64,000 bases of DNA. Origin: UBA2233 sp002347965 [NCBI: Nitrospirae bacterium UBA2233]. Its GTDB lineage: Bacteria; UBA2233. The DNA lies in NCBI GenBank assembly GCA_002347965.1, contig DDYN01000057.1, positions 26,571 through 90,570 on the forward strand, in the 5' to 3' direction. The translations under genes and the position numbers were made by a program. The notes under the pieces are model-generated. The model searched no databases and was not told the origin of the DNA. It was given only the letters and a program-made list of their open reading frames with translations. Positions within the stretch are counted from its first letter, which is position 1. Each line of letters starts with the position of its first letter. Positions 16,164 through 24,957 of this stretch are shown one piece after another.

Positions 16164-16439
16164 TCATGGCAGCAAAAATCCGTTCAAAACGAGCGGGTTT
16201 TGGGGCGCGTTGACATCCAAAAAAGGCGTAAGGAGCACGTCGTCAACGTAGTAAACGAACCACTCGAAAAAAGGGAGATAGCCCATGCTAGGGATGAGCA
16301 GGTCGTTCAAGAACGTACTGAGGCCGGTGCCGATCAGGTTGATTGAATCCAACATGGAGCCTAAGCTTGCCTGTATGAGGCTGCCCGAAGCCCCGAGGAC
16401 GTCTGTCGAGGCTTGGCCGGATGCCGTGAAAATCTCCAT
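16164..16439 (-). CDS. Small hydrophobic protein between pilC and pilA, function unknown
   Basis: 91 residues, start supported by AAAAAGGAG six bases upstream. No recognised family. The N-terminal half is Ser/Gly-rich; the C-terminal half contains amphipathic or hydrophobic helices (FLNDLLIPSMGYLPFF, then EWFVYYVDDVLLTPFLDV) and the end is apolar. Its general character (strong ribosome site, FLN motif, acidic and aromatic helix) recalls the 43-residue peptides at 26.3-26.6 kb. Position between pilC and pilA, where pilS/pilR lie in relatives, suggests a pilus-linked role, but that is inference. Confidence 0.6.
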   Translation of the reverse strand: MEIFTASGQASTDVLGASGSLIQASLGSMLDSINLIGTGLSTFLNDLLIPSMGYLPFFEWFVYYVDDVLLTPFLDVNAPQNPLVLNGFLLP

Positions 16440-16454
16440 GCGTGCTCCTTTTTG

Positions 16455-17684
16455 TCAGCCTTGGATTTGATTCACCAATTCGCCCATCTTGAAAAGCGGC
16501 ATGTACATAGAAATGAGTATGAACCCGATGATTCCGCCCATGCCCAAGAGTAGGGCGGGCTCCAAAAGGCTCAACATCGTCTCGATCGCGCTTTCTGTCT
16601 CGGACTCGTAGTAGGCGCTTACCTTTTGGAGCATTTGATCGAGCGTACCCGACATCTCGCCCGCAGCCACCATTTGAACGACCATTCCTGGAAAATGCGG
16701 GTCCTTCCCCATCGAAGCGGCCATAGATTCACCTTGGCGTACGCTTTCGGCCACGCCCAGGATCGCGTCTTTTAGCGCGAGGTTGGAGATGGCCCGCGAG
16801 CTTGTCTCGAAGCAGCGCATGACGGGCAGGCCACAGGCCAAAAGCGTCCCGAACGTGTCGGCAAAGTGTGCCAGGCCGGATTTGTGCGCAACGGGCCCGA
16901 TGGCCGGAAGTTTCAAGGCGAGCCTATGCCAAGCCCGCTTGATACGGGGCACTTTCATGAGCGCGTATGCCATAACGACAACCCAGACGAGCACGGCCGC
17001 CGTGATGAACGCGTGGTCTCTTAGGGCATGGCTTGTTGCTAGCATGAACTTCGTGGTCGGGGGAAGGATCGTCACAAAGTCCTTGAACGTGGCCTCGAAG
17101 CTCGGGATTACCCAAAGGAGGAATAGCAGGATCACGCCCGAAGATAAGACGGCCAGCACGCTCGGGTAGACGATCGCCCCGCGGATCCTGCGCTTGATGG
17201 CGAGCGCCTTTTCGATGTGGGTGGCCAGCCTGCCCAGCACCCTGCCTAAAATACCAGAGCTCTCGCCCGCCTCTACGGTCCCCGCGTAGACCTCGTCGAA
17301 CACTTTGGGGTGGGCTCCGAGCGCGTCATGGAGGCTCGCGCCTCCCTCGACCTCGGCGATGATGTCGGATAGGACCTTGGCGAAGTAAGGGTTGCGCTCT
17401 TCTTTCCTGAGCGTGCCAAGCGCGGTCAGAAGCGGCAATCCCGCCTCTATCATGGCCGCGAGCTGACGGGTGAAGGCAAGCAACTCTTTTGCCTTAACCC
17501 GTCCTTTCAAGAAGGGCACGCGAATCTCTCTTTTGAGGAGGCTTGGCTTTTTTTCCTTGAGCCCTACCAAAAGGAGGCGTTCGCTGTACATCCAGGCCTT
17601 GGCGGCCGCCTCGGAGCTTGCCTCGAGGGTTCCATGCTTGACCTCCCCCTCCTTCGTCCTTGCGGTGTAAGCGTATACCGGCAT
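16455..17684 (-). CDS. pilC: Type IV pilus inner-membrane platform protein PilC
   Basis: 409 residues, usual length. Two GspF/PilC cytoplasmic repeats (about 65-190 and 270-395) with transmembrane helices near 165-190, 215-240 and 375-400. Recognisable features are FTRQLAAMIEAGLPLL and FADTFGTLLACGLPVM, the paired motif of both repeats. It anchors the PilB and PilT motors and starts 20 bases beyond the pilT stop. Confidence 0.96.
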   Translation of the reverse strand: MPVYAYTARTKEGEVKHGTLEASSEAAAKAWMYSERLLLVGLKEKKPSLLKREIRVPFLKGRVKAKELLAFTRQLAAMIEAGLPLLTALGTLRKEERNPYFAKVLSDIIAEVEGGASLHDALGAHPKVFDEVYAGTVEAGESSGILGRVLGRLATHIEKALAIKRRIRGAIVYPSVLAVLSSGVILLFLLWVIPSFEATFKDFVTILPPTTKFMLATSHALRDHAFITAAVLVWVVVMAYALMKVPRIKRAWHRLALKLPAIGPVAHKSGLAHFADTFGTLLACGLPVMRCFETSSRAISNLALKDAILGVAESVRQGESMAASMGKDPHFPGMVVQMVAAGEMSGTLDQMLQKVSAYYESETESAIETMLSLLEPALLLGMGGIIGFILISMYMPLFKMGELVNQIQG

Positions 17685-17704
17685 GGGCGCTTGTTCCTAT
17701 TTTC

Positions 17705-18826
17705 TTAGGACGGCCGGCCCCGAAGAAGCGGGCCGTTGTTTTTCGTGTTCTTGAAAAGCTGGAGAGCCCGGTAGAATTCTTCCGCGTCGGAGGCCGCGTA
17801 CAGTGCGTCCTCTTCGGATATTGTGCCCCTTGCGAACGCCTCGGCGAGCATTTGGCTCATCGTGACCATTCGGGTTTTTTCTTGGCCCATCTGCATTTGG
17901 GAGTAGATCTGGTGGGCCTTGCCCTCCCGGATTAAGTTGCGGACGGCCGGAGTGGCTACGAGGAACTCGTAGACCATGACCCTGCCGCCTCCTACCTTGG
18001 GCAGGAGCCTTTGGCAAAGGACGGCGTCCAAGACGAAGGAGAGCTGGATCCGCACCTGGGCTTGCTGGTGAGGCGGGAAGACGTCGATAACGCGGTTGAT
18101 CGTCTGGACGGCCGAGTTGGTGTGCAGCGTCGAGAAGACCATGTGTCCCGTCTCGGCGATGTGCAGCGCGGCCTCGATGCTCTCCAAATCGCGCATCTCG
18201 CCGATCAGCACGACGTCCGGGTCTTCGCGCAGCACGCTCCTTAACGCCCTCGGGAAGCTTACAGAGTCTTGGCCAATCTCGCGCTGGTTGACGACGGAGC
18301 GCCTATGGCGGTGGAGGTACTCTATGGGGTCTTCGATCGTGACGATATGCGCCCTCTTGGCCTGATTGATGGCGTCGACCAGCGAAGCCAGCGTTGTCGA
18401 CTTTCCTGACCCCGTCGGCCCGGCCACAAGGATAAACCCCTGGGGCTTTAGGGCCAGCTCCTCTAAGACTTGGGGCAGCCCAAGGGCGCGAAGCGGCCAA
18501 GGTTCGAACGGGATGAGCCGGATCGCCAGCGCAAGCGAGCCTCGTTGATGGTAAGCGTTGACACGAAACCTGCCGACGCCTTCAATCCCGAAGGAAAAAT
18601 CGACCTCCATTTGAGTAGTGAGGGCCTCCCATTTGCCGGGGGCACTCACGATGTCCTTGGCGATAGCCTCGATTTGTTGGGGGGTCAAGGGGGCATATCC
18701 TTCAAGCTCCACAAGTGCTCCGTCCACGCGGACCACCGGGGGTACGCCCACGGTCAGGTGAAGGTCGGAGCCTTTCTTGTCGGCGAGGACCTCTAGGAGG
18801 CTTCGTATCGCGATGTCCATGCTCAT
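17705..18826 (-). CDS. pilT: Pilus retraction ATPase PilT
   Basis: 373 residues from the ATG at 18826, which overlaps the pilB stop by four bases (ATGA); longer upstream frames lie within pilB. Walker A is GPTGSGKSTT; the Asp box, Walker B-like GEMRDLESIEAAL and His box HMVFSTLHTN are present. PilT powers pilus depolymerisation. pilB-pilT-pilC is the usual order in Myxococcus and Geobacter. Confidence 0.95.
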   Translation of the reverse strand: MSMDIAIRSLLEVLADKKGSDLHLTVGVPPVVRVDGALVELEGYAPLTPQQIEAIAKDIVSAPGKWEALTTQMEVDFSFGIEGVGRFRVNAYHQRGSLALAIRLIPFEPWPLRALGLPQVLEELALKPQGFILVAGPTGSGKSTTLASLVDAINQAKRAHIVTIEDPIEYLHRHRRSVVNQREIGQDSVSFPRALRSVLREDPDVVLIGEMRDLESIEAALHIAETGHMVFSTLHTNSAVQTINRVIDVFPPHQQAQVRIQLSFVLDAVLCQRLLPKVGGGRVMVYEFLVATPAVRNLIREGKAHQIYSQMQMGQEKTRMVTMSQMLAEAFARGTISEEDALYAASDAEEFYRALQLFKNTKNNGPLLRGRPS

Positions 18827-20625
18827 CGGTCCGGCATGGTGGATGAGGCGACTTCTTCGATGCTCGTGACGCCCGCCTTGGCCTTTTCGAGCCCCATCTG
18901 CCTTAGCGTTCGCATTCCAAACCGCCTTGCCTCGCGCTTGACCTCCGCAATGGGCGCCCGGTCCAAGAACATTTCCCGGATCTCGTCGTTGACGGCGAGC
19001 ACCTCGAAAATTCCTACCCTGCCCAAATACCCTGTGTTGAAGCACTTTGGGCAGCCTTTTGGGCCGAACAGGCTAAGGTCTGGAATATCCCTGGGGTCGA
19101 ACCCCACCTGAATCAGCGCCTTGGGGGGAGGCTTGAGCGGAACCTTGCAATGGGGACATAGCTTTCTTAGGAGCCGCTGGGCCATCGTTAAAACGACCGA
19201 AGAAGCGACCAGGTATGGCTCGACGTTCATGTTGGTCAGCCTTGCGAGCGCGGAAGGGGCGTCGTTGGTGTGCAACGTGGAAAGTATGAGATGGCCCGTG
19301 AGGGAGGCCTTTATGGCGATGTCGGCCGTTTCGAAGTCCCGGATTTCGCCCACAAGGATAATATCCGGGTCTTGGCGCAGGAACGAGCGTATCGCGGAGG
19401 CGAACGTGAGTTCGATCTCTTCGTGGACCTGCATTTGGTTGATTCCGGGCAAGTCGAACTCGATCGGGTCTTCGGCCGTCATGATGTTGACGGATTCCTT
19501 GTTGAGCTCGATGAGCATGCTGTAGAGTGTCGTGGTTTTCCCCGAGCCCGTCGGGCCGGTTACGAGCACCATCCCTTGAGGGGCGTGGATCGCGCGCATC
19601 ACGGAATAGAGCTCGTCTTGCTCCATGCCGAGCCTTCGGACATCGATCTGGAGGGCCGCCTTGTCGAGCAGCCGAAGGACCGCTTTTTCTCCGAAGAACG
19701 TCGGAATAACGCTCACGCGGATGTCGATAGTCCTGCCGTGGCCGAGCGCGTAGTGGATTCTCCCGTCCTGGGGGAGTCGCTTCTCCGCGATGTCGAGCTG
19801 GCTTAAGATCTTGATGCGCGAAACGACCGAACCCGCGATTGGCACGGGAAACGAGAACACCTTAACGAGCTTGCCGTCTAGTCTGTAGCGCACGCGGAAC
19901 GTGTCCTCGAAGGGCTCGAAGTGGACATCCGAGGCCCCTGCGGCGATTGCTTTTCTCATCACGTAGTCGACAAGGTTGACGACCGCATCGTCCGTTTTTT
20001 GCTGGCCTACTGACCAAACCGCCGCGGCTGGCTTACGCTGGGATTCGCGCGCTTCCATGAGTGCCGTGTTGACGAAAATATCGAGGTTTGTGTCGTTCTC
20101 CTCGAACCGCCAGATACCCTTGGGTTCTGCGGTGAAACGCTCGCGGGTATAGTCCCTTAGCTGGATTGCCGGCTTGACGGCAGACTCTTGTTTGAGCGAG
20201 GGGTAGAGCGTTTCACGACAGGCCCGAACCTGGCCGAAGGTTGCCACGAGCGGACGAAAATGGTATTCAGTGGCGAACTCGAGGTCTTTTAGCGTACCGA
20301 GAGCCTCGATGTCGGCGACGAGCATCCAGACATCCCGGCCCTCTCTCTTGAGCGGGACGATGTAGGGGTTGTTCTTAATCAGCTCGGGAGGAAGCACGGT
20401 TGAAAGGGAAGCATCCGGGGTGAGGCTGCCTTGTTGTGCCCTTGGAACGTGGCTTATTTCGGCCAGAAACGCCGCAAGCTGCTCTTCGCTCGTTTCTTCC
20501 AGCATCAAGACGTGTTCCAAGAGGCTCCCGCCCTTGTGGCGCACCAGCCACTCGGCCTGGCTTACGGCAAGTTCCGAAGCAAGGCCCTTGGAGATCAGCA
20601 AATGTCCCAAGTCTTTGGTTTGCAT
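18823..20625 (-). CDS. pilB: Pilus extension ATPase PilB
   Basis: 600 residues. N-terminal GspE/MshEN-type domain (about 1-160), then the ATPase core: Walker A GPTGSGKTTTL, GEIRDFETADIAI, HLILSTLHTNDAPSA, and a tetracysteine zinc site (CPHC near 520 and CPKC near 545). It drives pilus polymerisation. It is the first gene of the pilus cluster on this strand; no strong Shine-Dalgarno precedes the chosen start. Confidence 0.95.
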   Translation of the reverse strand: MQTKDLGHLLISKGLASELAVSQAEWLVRHKGGSLLEHVLMLEETSEEQLAAFLAEISHVPRAQQGSLTPDASLSTVLPPELIKNNPYIVPLKREGRDVWMLVADIEALGTLKDLEFATEYHFRPLVATFGQVRACRETLYPSLKQESAVKPAIQLRDYTRERFTAEPKGIWRFEENDTNLDIFVNTALMEARESQRKPAAAVWSVGQQKTDDAVVNLVDYVMRKAIAAGASDVHFEPFEDTFRVRYRLDGKLVKVFSFPVPIAGSVVSRIKILSQLDIAEKRLPQDGRIHYALGHGRTIDIRVSVIPTFFGEKAVLRLLDKAALQIDVRRLGMEQDELYSVMRAIHAPQGMVLVTGPTGSGKTTTLYSMLIELNKESVNIMTAEDPIEFDLPGINQMQVHEEIELTFASAIRSFLRQDPDIILVGEIRDFETADIAIKASLTGHLILSTLHTNDAPSALARLTNMNVEPYLVASSVVLTMAQRLLRKLCPHCKVPLKPPPKALIQVGFDPRDIPDLSLFGPKGCPKCFNTGYLGRVGIFEVLAVNDEIREMFLDRAPIAEVKREARRFGMRTLRQMGLEKAKAGVTSIEEVASSTMPDR

Positions 20626-20744
20626 CGAACGTGCGCAACCCTAACGTTCGTAATAGTATGAAATAAAGGGCAAAAGCTCAAAGGTGATTCATGTATGAGC
20701 GTGGCACAAGCCCGGTGGAGGGTCAAGCAGTTTTCCTAGAGAGC

Positions 20745-21620
20745 CTATCTGACGCGCTTTTCGAGCGCTTCCAATAGGAGTCGATGATTTTTTTCGACCT
20801 TTTTTCCAAAAAACAGCCAGAAGGCCAAGAGCCCCTGGAACAGGAGCATGGGGAGGCCGTTTTGAATGCTCGCCCCGGCCCGCTTGGCCGCCTTGAGGAA
20901 TGGGGTCAACGGGGGGTGATAGACCAAATCGACGGCCCGAACGGGACGGGGCGGGTTCATTGGAAAGCGGATGTCCAGCCTGCCTCCCCCCATTTCGGCC
21001 GAAGCGGTCTGGACGATCCAATCGAACCTCCCCACAAACTCGGGCTCAAGGAGCACGTCCAAGGGGTGGGCCTCGATGATCGTCGGGCCGAGGGCGCTCG
21101 CGGCCTCTTTGAGCATCCTGGCACGCTCGAGCGTTCGGTTGGCGATGACAAGGAGTCCTGGTCTTTGCCTTATGAGCCCGTAAGTGACCGCGCGGGCCGC
21201 CCCGCCGGCTCCAACGACCAAAATACGCGACCCCCCTATCGCCGCCCCTCCAAACCCGAAATCCAGCGCGGCCATGAACCCTTGGGCATCCGTGTTGTGG
21301 CCAAGATAGCCCCCGCCCACAAGCCGGACGACAGTGTTCACCGCCCCGATTGTACGGGCTTCATGGCTTAGGGCGTCCAGGTGCTCGAGCATGCGTTCTT
21401 TGTAAGGGACGGTTACGTTGAACCCATCGACCCCTAGCTCGTAGAGGCCCTCGACGGCCTTCGAGAAGCGCTCCGATGGAACTTCAAACGGGACATAGGA
21501 GCCTTTTTCGTGGGCAAGCTCCATGAAAAAGCCCTGCATCCACGGGGATAGCGACGCGGACACGGCGCTGCCCAAGATGCCAAGAAACCTGGGTGGAAGG
21601 GCGGGCTTTACTCGGGACAA
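20745..21620 (-). CDS. aroE: Shikimate dehydrogenase
   Basis: 291 residues from a TTG start; no stronger start codon is seen in frame before the conserved motif. It reduces 3-dehydroshikimate with NADPH. Motifs: GSAVSASLSPWMQ (substrate binding), FNVTVPYKERML with catalytic Lys, GAVNTVV, VVGAGGAARAVTYGL (Rossmann fold), and a C-terminal GLPMLLFQGLLAFWLFFG. It lies upstream of pilB, while aroC closes the pilus locus, so two shikimate genes bracket it. Confidence 0.93.
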   Translation of the reverse strand: MSRVKPALPPRFLGILGSAVSASLSPWMQGFFMELAHEKGSYVPFEVPSERFSKAVEGLYELGVDGFNVTVPYKERMLEHLDALSHEARTIGAVNTVVRLVGGGYLGHNTDAQGFMAALDFGFGGAAIGGSRILVVGAGGAARAVTYGLIRQRPGLLVIANRTLERARMLKEAASALGPTIIEAHPLDVLLEPEFVGRFDWIVQTASAEMGGGRLDIRFPMNPPRPVRAVDLVYHPPLTPFLKAAKRAGASIQNGLPMLLFQGLLAFWLFFGKKVEKNHRLLLEALEKRVR

Positions 21621-21637
21621 ACTTTATCGGCCTACCT

Positions 21638-21934
21638 TTAGGGTAAAACGTACCAAGCGCAAGGGAAATCCCACAGCCCGCCGCACGTGTGCCCGCCTGG
21701 CGGCGTCTGGGGGAGGGGGAGCGGACCCAACGAGGGCTCCTGCCCTTGCGGGGCGAAGAACGTGTAGCCCCCCGTTCCCTGAGGAAAGCCCGCGGGTTGG
21801 ACCCCTGCGGGTCCGGCAGGCCTGGCCTGCGAGCCTCCCAACGCCTGCTGGGCATGAGCATGACTGAACCCAAGCGACACGAGCAACCCGCCCGCCGCGA
21901 CCTTTAGAGCAAAACGCCTACCTTGCCGAGGCAT
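21638..21934 (-). CDS. Small exported Gly/Pro/Gln-rich protein, unknown
   Basis: 98 residues. Basic N-terminus with a hydrophobic stretch and an AHA cleavage site near residue 28 (signal peptide), then a low-complexity Gly/Pro/Ala/Gln region, and a C-terminal end with two cysteines and several tryptophans (CGGLWDFPCAWYV). Not recognised. The start lies inside the end of the GntR gene (17-base overlap) and the stop is 17 bases before aroE, so it is probably translated with its neighbours. Composition recalls the expanded linker of the large minor pilin. Confidence 0.6.
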   Translation of the reverse strand: MPRQGRRFALKVAAGGLLVSLGFSHAHAQQALGGSQARPAGPAGVQPAGFPQGTGGYTFFAPQGQEPSLGPLPLPQTPPGGHTCGGLWDFPCAWYVLP

Positions 21935-22616
21935 CCGAAGAATTGCCCTGCGCTGCCTGGAGCTGTTCTTTTTTCTTGCGCAGTTCCCGGGTTAAGACCC
22001 TGGCGCCTTCCATCGCGTTCTCCCAAACCAAGCTGCCGGCTTCGTCCGCATCCTTCTTGCGGAAGGCCTCTATAATCTTGGCGTGCGTCTTGAACGTATC
22101 CCTACCGTCCTCGGTAAGCGAAATGGCAATGCGGTAGCGCCTGTATTGTCTAACGAGCTGCTCGTTGATCTGAACGATCTTGTCGTTTCCGCAGGCGTTG
22201 ACAAAGACGGAGTGAAACTCGTTATGGGCCTTGAGGACGGCGGCGGAGTCCTCTTTGCCGGCCATGCGTTCGAGCTGCTCGTTGAGCTTCTCCATTTTCT
22301 GAAGGTCCTTCTCCGTCAGCCTGTCCACGGCTTTCCTCGCGGCGTAGCTCTCCAGCAGCGCTTTTAGCTCGTAGAAATCCTCGACGTCTTTTTGGTCCCA
22401 GCTCGAGACGACGGCCCCCCTGTGTGGGTAGATGTCGATGAACCCCTCGGCCGCAAGCTCTCTGAAGGCTTCGCGCACGGGAGTACGCGAGATCTGGTAT
22501 TGTTCGGCCATTTCTTCTTCGGTAAGCCGTTCGCCCGGCTTGAGCTGTCCCTTGACGATGGATTCCCTGATTGCCTCGACCACTCTTTCTCGTAGCGTCT
22601 TGTAAGCGCGCACCAT
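21918..22616 (-). CDS. GntR-family regulator (FadR/FCD subfamily)
   Basis: 232 residues. N-terminal winged helix (about 8-75) with LKPGERLTEEEMAEQYQISRTPVREAFRELAAEGF, shown here in part as the classic GntR recognition helix region, and a C-terminal all-helical FCD ligand-binding domain with the His/Asp metal-binding pattern (around HNEFHSVFVNACGN and FKTHAKIIEAF). It would repress transport or catabolic genes in response to a small carboxylate; the target cannot be read from the sequence. Confidence 0.9.
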   Translation of the reverse strand: MVRAYKTLRERVVEAIRESIVKGQLKPGERLTEEEMAEQYQISRTPVREAFRELAAEGFIDIYPHRGAVVSSWDQKDVEDFYELKALLESYAARKAVDRLTEKDLQKMEKLNEQLERMAGKEDSAAVLKAHNEFHSVFVNACGNDKIVQINEQLVRQYRRYRIAISLTEDGRDTFKTHAKIIEAFRKKDADEAGSLVWENAMEGARVLTRELRKKKEQLQAAQGNSSDASAR

Positions 22617-22768
22617 ACCCCTCCTTGTTCAGAAGAGCCCCTTTAAAGCTCGGACTCCTTGACGGATAAATTTGATAGTGCACATTGTATCGTATATATT
22701 GTTCCTTGCCAAGCCCCAGCATACGGATGGACTTTTTTGGAGGTGCCTTTTTCGAGCGGGATCCAAGG

Positions 22769-23134
22769 TTAAAACCCGATTAGCGGCCTTTCGTTGCGCT
22801 CTTGCTCGGCCTTACACTCTATGCACAAATCAGTGACGGGCCTGGCTTTTAGCCTTTCTATGCCAATTTCCTGCCCGCAGTGGATACAAAGGCCGAAAGT
22901 ACCCGTCTCGAAACGCTCGAGCGCCTCGTCGATCTTCTTGATGAGCTTTCGCTCCCTGTCTTTGATCCTCAAAATTGGGATCCGTCCGTCCTCGATCTGG
23001 GCCCGGTCTGTGGGGTCGGAAGTTTGCCCCGGATCAAGCTGGCCCTTTTGAGAAAGCTGGTTCGCCCCTTCGAGGAGCTCCTCTTTCCATCGAAGCAACG
23101 CCTCTTTGAGCAAGAGCAGTTCTTTTGTGTTCAT
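22769..23134 (-). CDS. DksA/TraR-family C4 zinc-finger protein
   Basis: 121 residues. A coiled-coil hairpin (about 1-80) is followed by a four-cysteine zinc finger, CIHC and CIEC (about residues 83-110), and the tip region carries SDPTDRAQIEDG, resembling the acidic DksA tip. Such proteins bind the RNA polymerase secondary channel and act with ppGpp, or replace DksA under stress. Whether this is the main DksA of the cell cannot be told here. Confidence 0.88.
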   Translation of the reverse strand: MNTKELLLLKEALLRWKEELLEGANQLSQKGQLDPGQTSDPTDRAQIEDGRIPILRIKDRERKLIKKIDEALERFETGTFGLCIHCGQEIGIERLKARPVTDLCIECKAEQERNERPLIGF

Positions 23135-23158
23135 GACGTCTCCGTTCGTGTGGCCTCC

Positions 23159-23677
23159 TCAACCGCCTTCCAGGTAGCGGGCAAAGCCGTTTAGGTCCTC
23201 CAAAAACCGCCGCATGAGCCTTTGGTGGCTTGCTTGGTAGTATACGCGCCCACAGCCTGGGCATGTCCAGAAGCGTTCCATGTTCCTTGCGACATGGGTA
23301 GGAATACGGCCGATCACCTGCCGCTTTGGAGTAACGAGGAGCCTGGCGTTGCATACGGTGCAAAGGCCTCCCATGACCCTAGTCGGCTCGAGAAACTTAA
23401 GCAACGGGGCGATCTCGAGAAGCTGGTCGCGGACAACGTTGCTATGCAGGAGGTAGAATGCAACCGGGGGGCGTTGGAGAGTAAGGAGCCGGTCCTTCGT
23501 AACCAGCACGCGGCTTTCCCGGAGCGTGAGCGCGACAAGCTGCTCGTCTGGCCCTTTTGGGTAGTAGCGGGCATCGAAACGGAGGATTCTAAGCCACCTT
23601 GCAAGCCTTCCTAGCATCGTATCCAGCATTAGCCCGCCGTAGGAAGCCCGGTTCATCATTTTTCTGCCTATGTTCAT
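23159..23677 (-). CDS. Mut7-C RNase-domain protein with zinc ribbon
   Basis: 172 residues from the ATG at 23677; an upstream start at 23728 and internal methionines are alternatives. Residues about 15-95 match the Mut7-C (PIN-like) domain: MLGRLARWLRILRFDARYY, then LVTKDRLLTLQR with the acidic residue expected of the nuclease core. A zinc ribbon follows (CTVC near 120 and CPGC near 150). The family is predicted to be a ribonuclease in RNA turnover. The gene is 24 bases from the DksA-like gene on the same strand. Confidence 0.85.
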   Translation of the reverse strand: MNIGRKMMNRASYGGLMLDTMLGRLARWLRILRFDARYYPKGPDEQLVALTLRESRVLVTKDRLLTLQRPPVAFYLLHSNVVRDQLLEIAPLLKFLEPTRVMGGLCTVCNARLLVTPKRQVIGRIPTHVARNMERFWTCPGCGRVYYQASHQRLMRRFLEDLNGFARYLEGG

Positions 23678-23721
23678 GTCAATTTGGAGGCTCCTTTGAT
23701 CATAGCAAAACTTTCTCGGCC

Positions 23722-23752
23722 TTGACATTGTTTCCTGGGCGCGTTGTAGAAT
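23722..23752 (+). promoter_or_regulatory. Sigma-70-type promoter for the phosphofructokinase gene
   Basis: TTGACA at 23722-23727 and TAGAAT at 23747-23752, spacing 19 bases, 66 bases before the start codon. The -35 box is perfect and the -10 box matches five of six; the spacing is at the long end. Confidence 0.55.
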
Positions 23753-23818
23753 TTGGAGAGGACGAAAGGAGAGTTTGACGACTATAGCCTTACCTAAGGA
23801 AACAACAGGAGACCTTGT

Positions 23819-24862
23819 ATGCCCAAGCGTGTGGGAATTTTAACCGGCGGAGGCGATTGTCCAGGCCTAAACGCCGCCATCCGTGCCGTTGTTCGTAGGT
23901 TGCTTCCCGAGAACATAGAAACGATCGGCATTCTCAAAGGCTGGAAGGGGGCCTTGGAAAAAGAAACCATGCCTTTGGGCGTGGACGAGGTAGCGGGCAT
24001 CCTGCCCAGAGGCGGAACAATCCTTAGGACTTCCAGGACAAACCCGTTGAAGCACGATGGCGGGCTGGAGAAAACCGTTAAAAACCTGGAAGGCCTGGGC
24101 ATTGAAGCGCTCGTGGCGATCGGAGGGGAGGATACGCTCGGCGTGGCCTCCAAGCTGTTCGAGGCGGGGGTGAAGGTCGTCGGAATCCCGAAGACGATCG
24201 ACAACGACCTTTCCGGTACGGACATGACGTTCGGGTTCGACACGGCCGTTTCCATAGCAACCGAGGCGATAGACAGGATCCACACGACCGCCGAGTCGCA
24301 CGACCGGGTCATGGTCGTCGAGGTGATGGGCCGCTATACCGGATGGATCGCCGCTTACTCTGGGATCGCGGGCGGGGCGGATGCCATCCTTATCCCCGAA
24401 GAACCGTTTTCGCTCGAAGAGGTCGTCAGAATCGTAAAAAAGCGTCACGAGCGCGGCCGGGATTTCAGCATTGTCGTCGTCGCGGAAGGCGCCAAGTTTG
24501 GCGATGTGGCCGAGAAGAACATGCTGGTCGTTCAAGACGCCCGGATGGACGAGTTCGGGCATGTCAAGCTTGGAGGGATTGGCAATGTCCTGGCGCGGGA
24601 GATAGAAGATCAGACAGGCTATGAAACCCGGGTTACCGTCTTGGGGCACATCCAGCGAGGGGGGACTCCGACGGCGTTTGACCGTGTCCTGGCCACTCGG
24701 TTCGGGGTTTTCGCCGCAGGTCTCGTGTTGGACGGCAAGTTTGGGCACATGGCCGCGTTACGAGGGATGCAGATTGCGGATATTCCGCTGAAAGAAGCCA
24801 CGGGCCAGGTTAAAAAGCTCGACAAGAAGATATTCGAGGTTGCGAAGGTCTTCTTCGGCTAG
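23819..24862 (+). CDS. pfkA: 6-phosphofructokinase, probably pyrophosphate-dependent
   Basis: 347 residues. Phosphorylates fructose 6-phosphate in glycolysis. Family motifs: GILTGGGDCPGLNAAIR, catalytic PKTIDND, MGRYTGWIA, GHIQRGGTPTAFDR. The phosphoryl-donor positions carry Asp105 (in IGGEDTLG) and Lys125 (in PKTIDND), which align with E. coli Gly104 and Gly124. Asp and Lys there mark PPi-using enzymes, in which the reaction is reversible. The gene has its own promoter and terminator. Family is certain; donor choice is inferred from two residues. Confidence 0.93.
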   Translation: MPKRVGILTGGGDCPGLNAAIRAVVRRLLPENIETIGILKGWKGALEKETMPLGVDEVAGILPRGGTILRTSRTNPLKHDGGLEKTVKNLEGLGIEALVAIGGEDTLGVASKLFEAGVKVVGIPKTIDNDLSGTDMTFGFDTAVSIATEAIDRIHTTAESHDRVMVVEVMGRYTGWIAAYSGIAGGADAILIPEEPFSLEEVVRIVKKRHERGRDFSIVVVAEGAKFGDVAEKNMLVVQDARMDEFGHVKLGGIGNVLAREIEDQTGYETRVTVLGHIQRGGTPTAFDRVLATRFGVFAAGLVLDGKFGHMAALRGMQIADIPLKEATGQVKKLDKKIFEVAKVFFG

Positions 24863-24901
24863 CCTTCTTGTTTTTCGCAAGCAACGCAAGGTGGGGCATT
24901 T

Positions 24902-24932
24902 TGGAGGGTTACACGGCAAACCTCCATTTTTT
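24902..24932 (+). terminator. Rho-independent terminator after pfkA
   Basis: TGGAGG, 13-base loop, CCTCCA, then a run of six T. It lies 39 bases after the stop codon. Confidence 0.7.
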
Positions 24933-24957
24933 AACAAGACAACGTTGAACCTTACAA

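Noticed and set aside
23867-24748. 293-codon minus-strand frame
   Set aside because: Antisense to the phosphofructokinase gene, whose coding signal is unambiguous.
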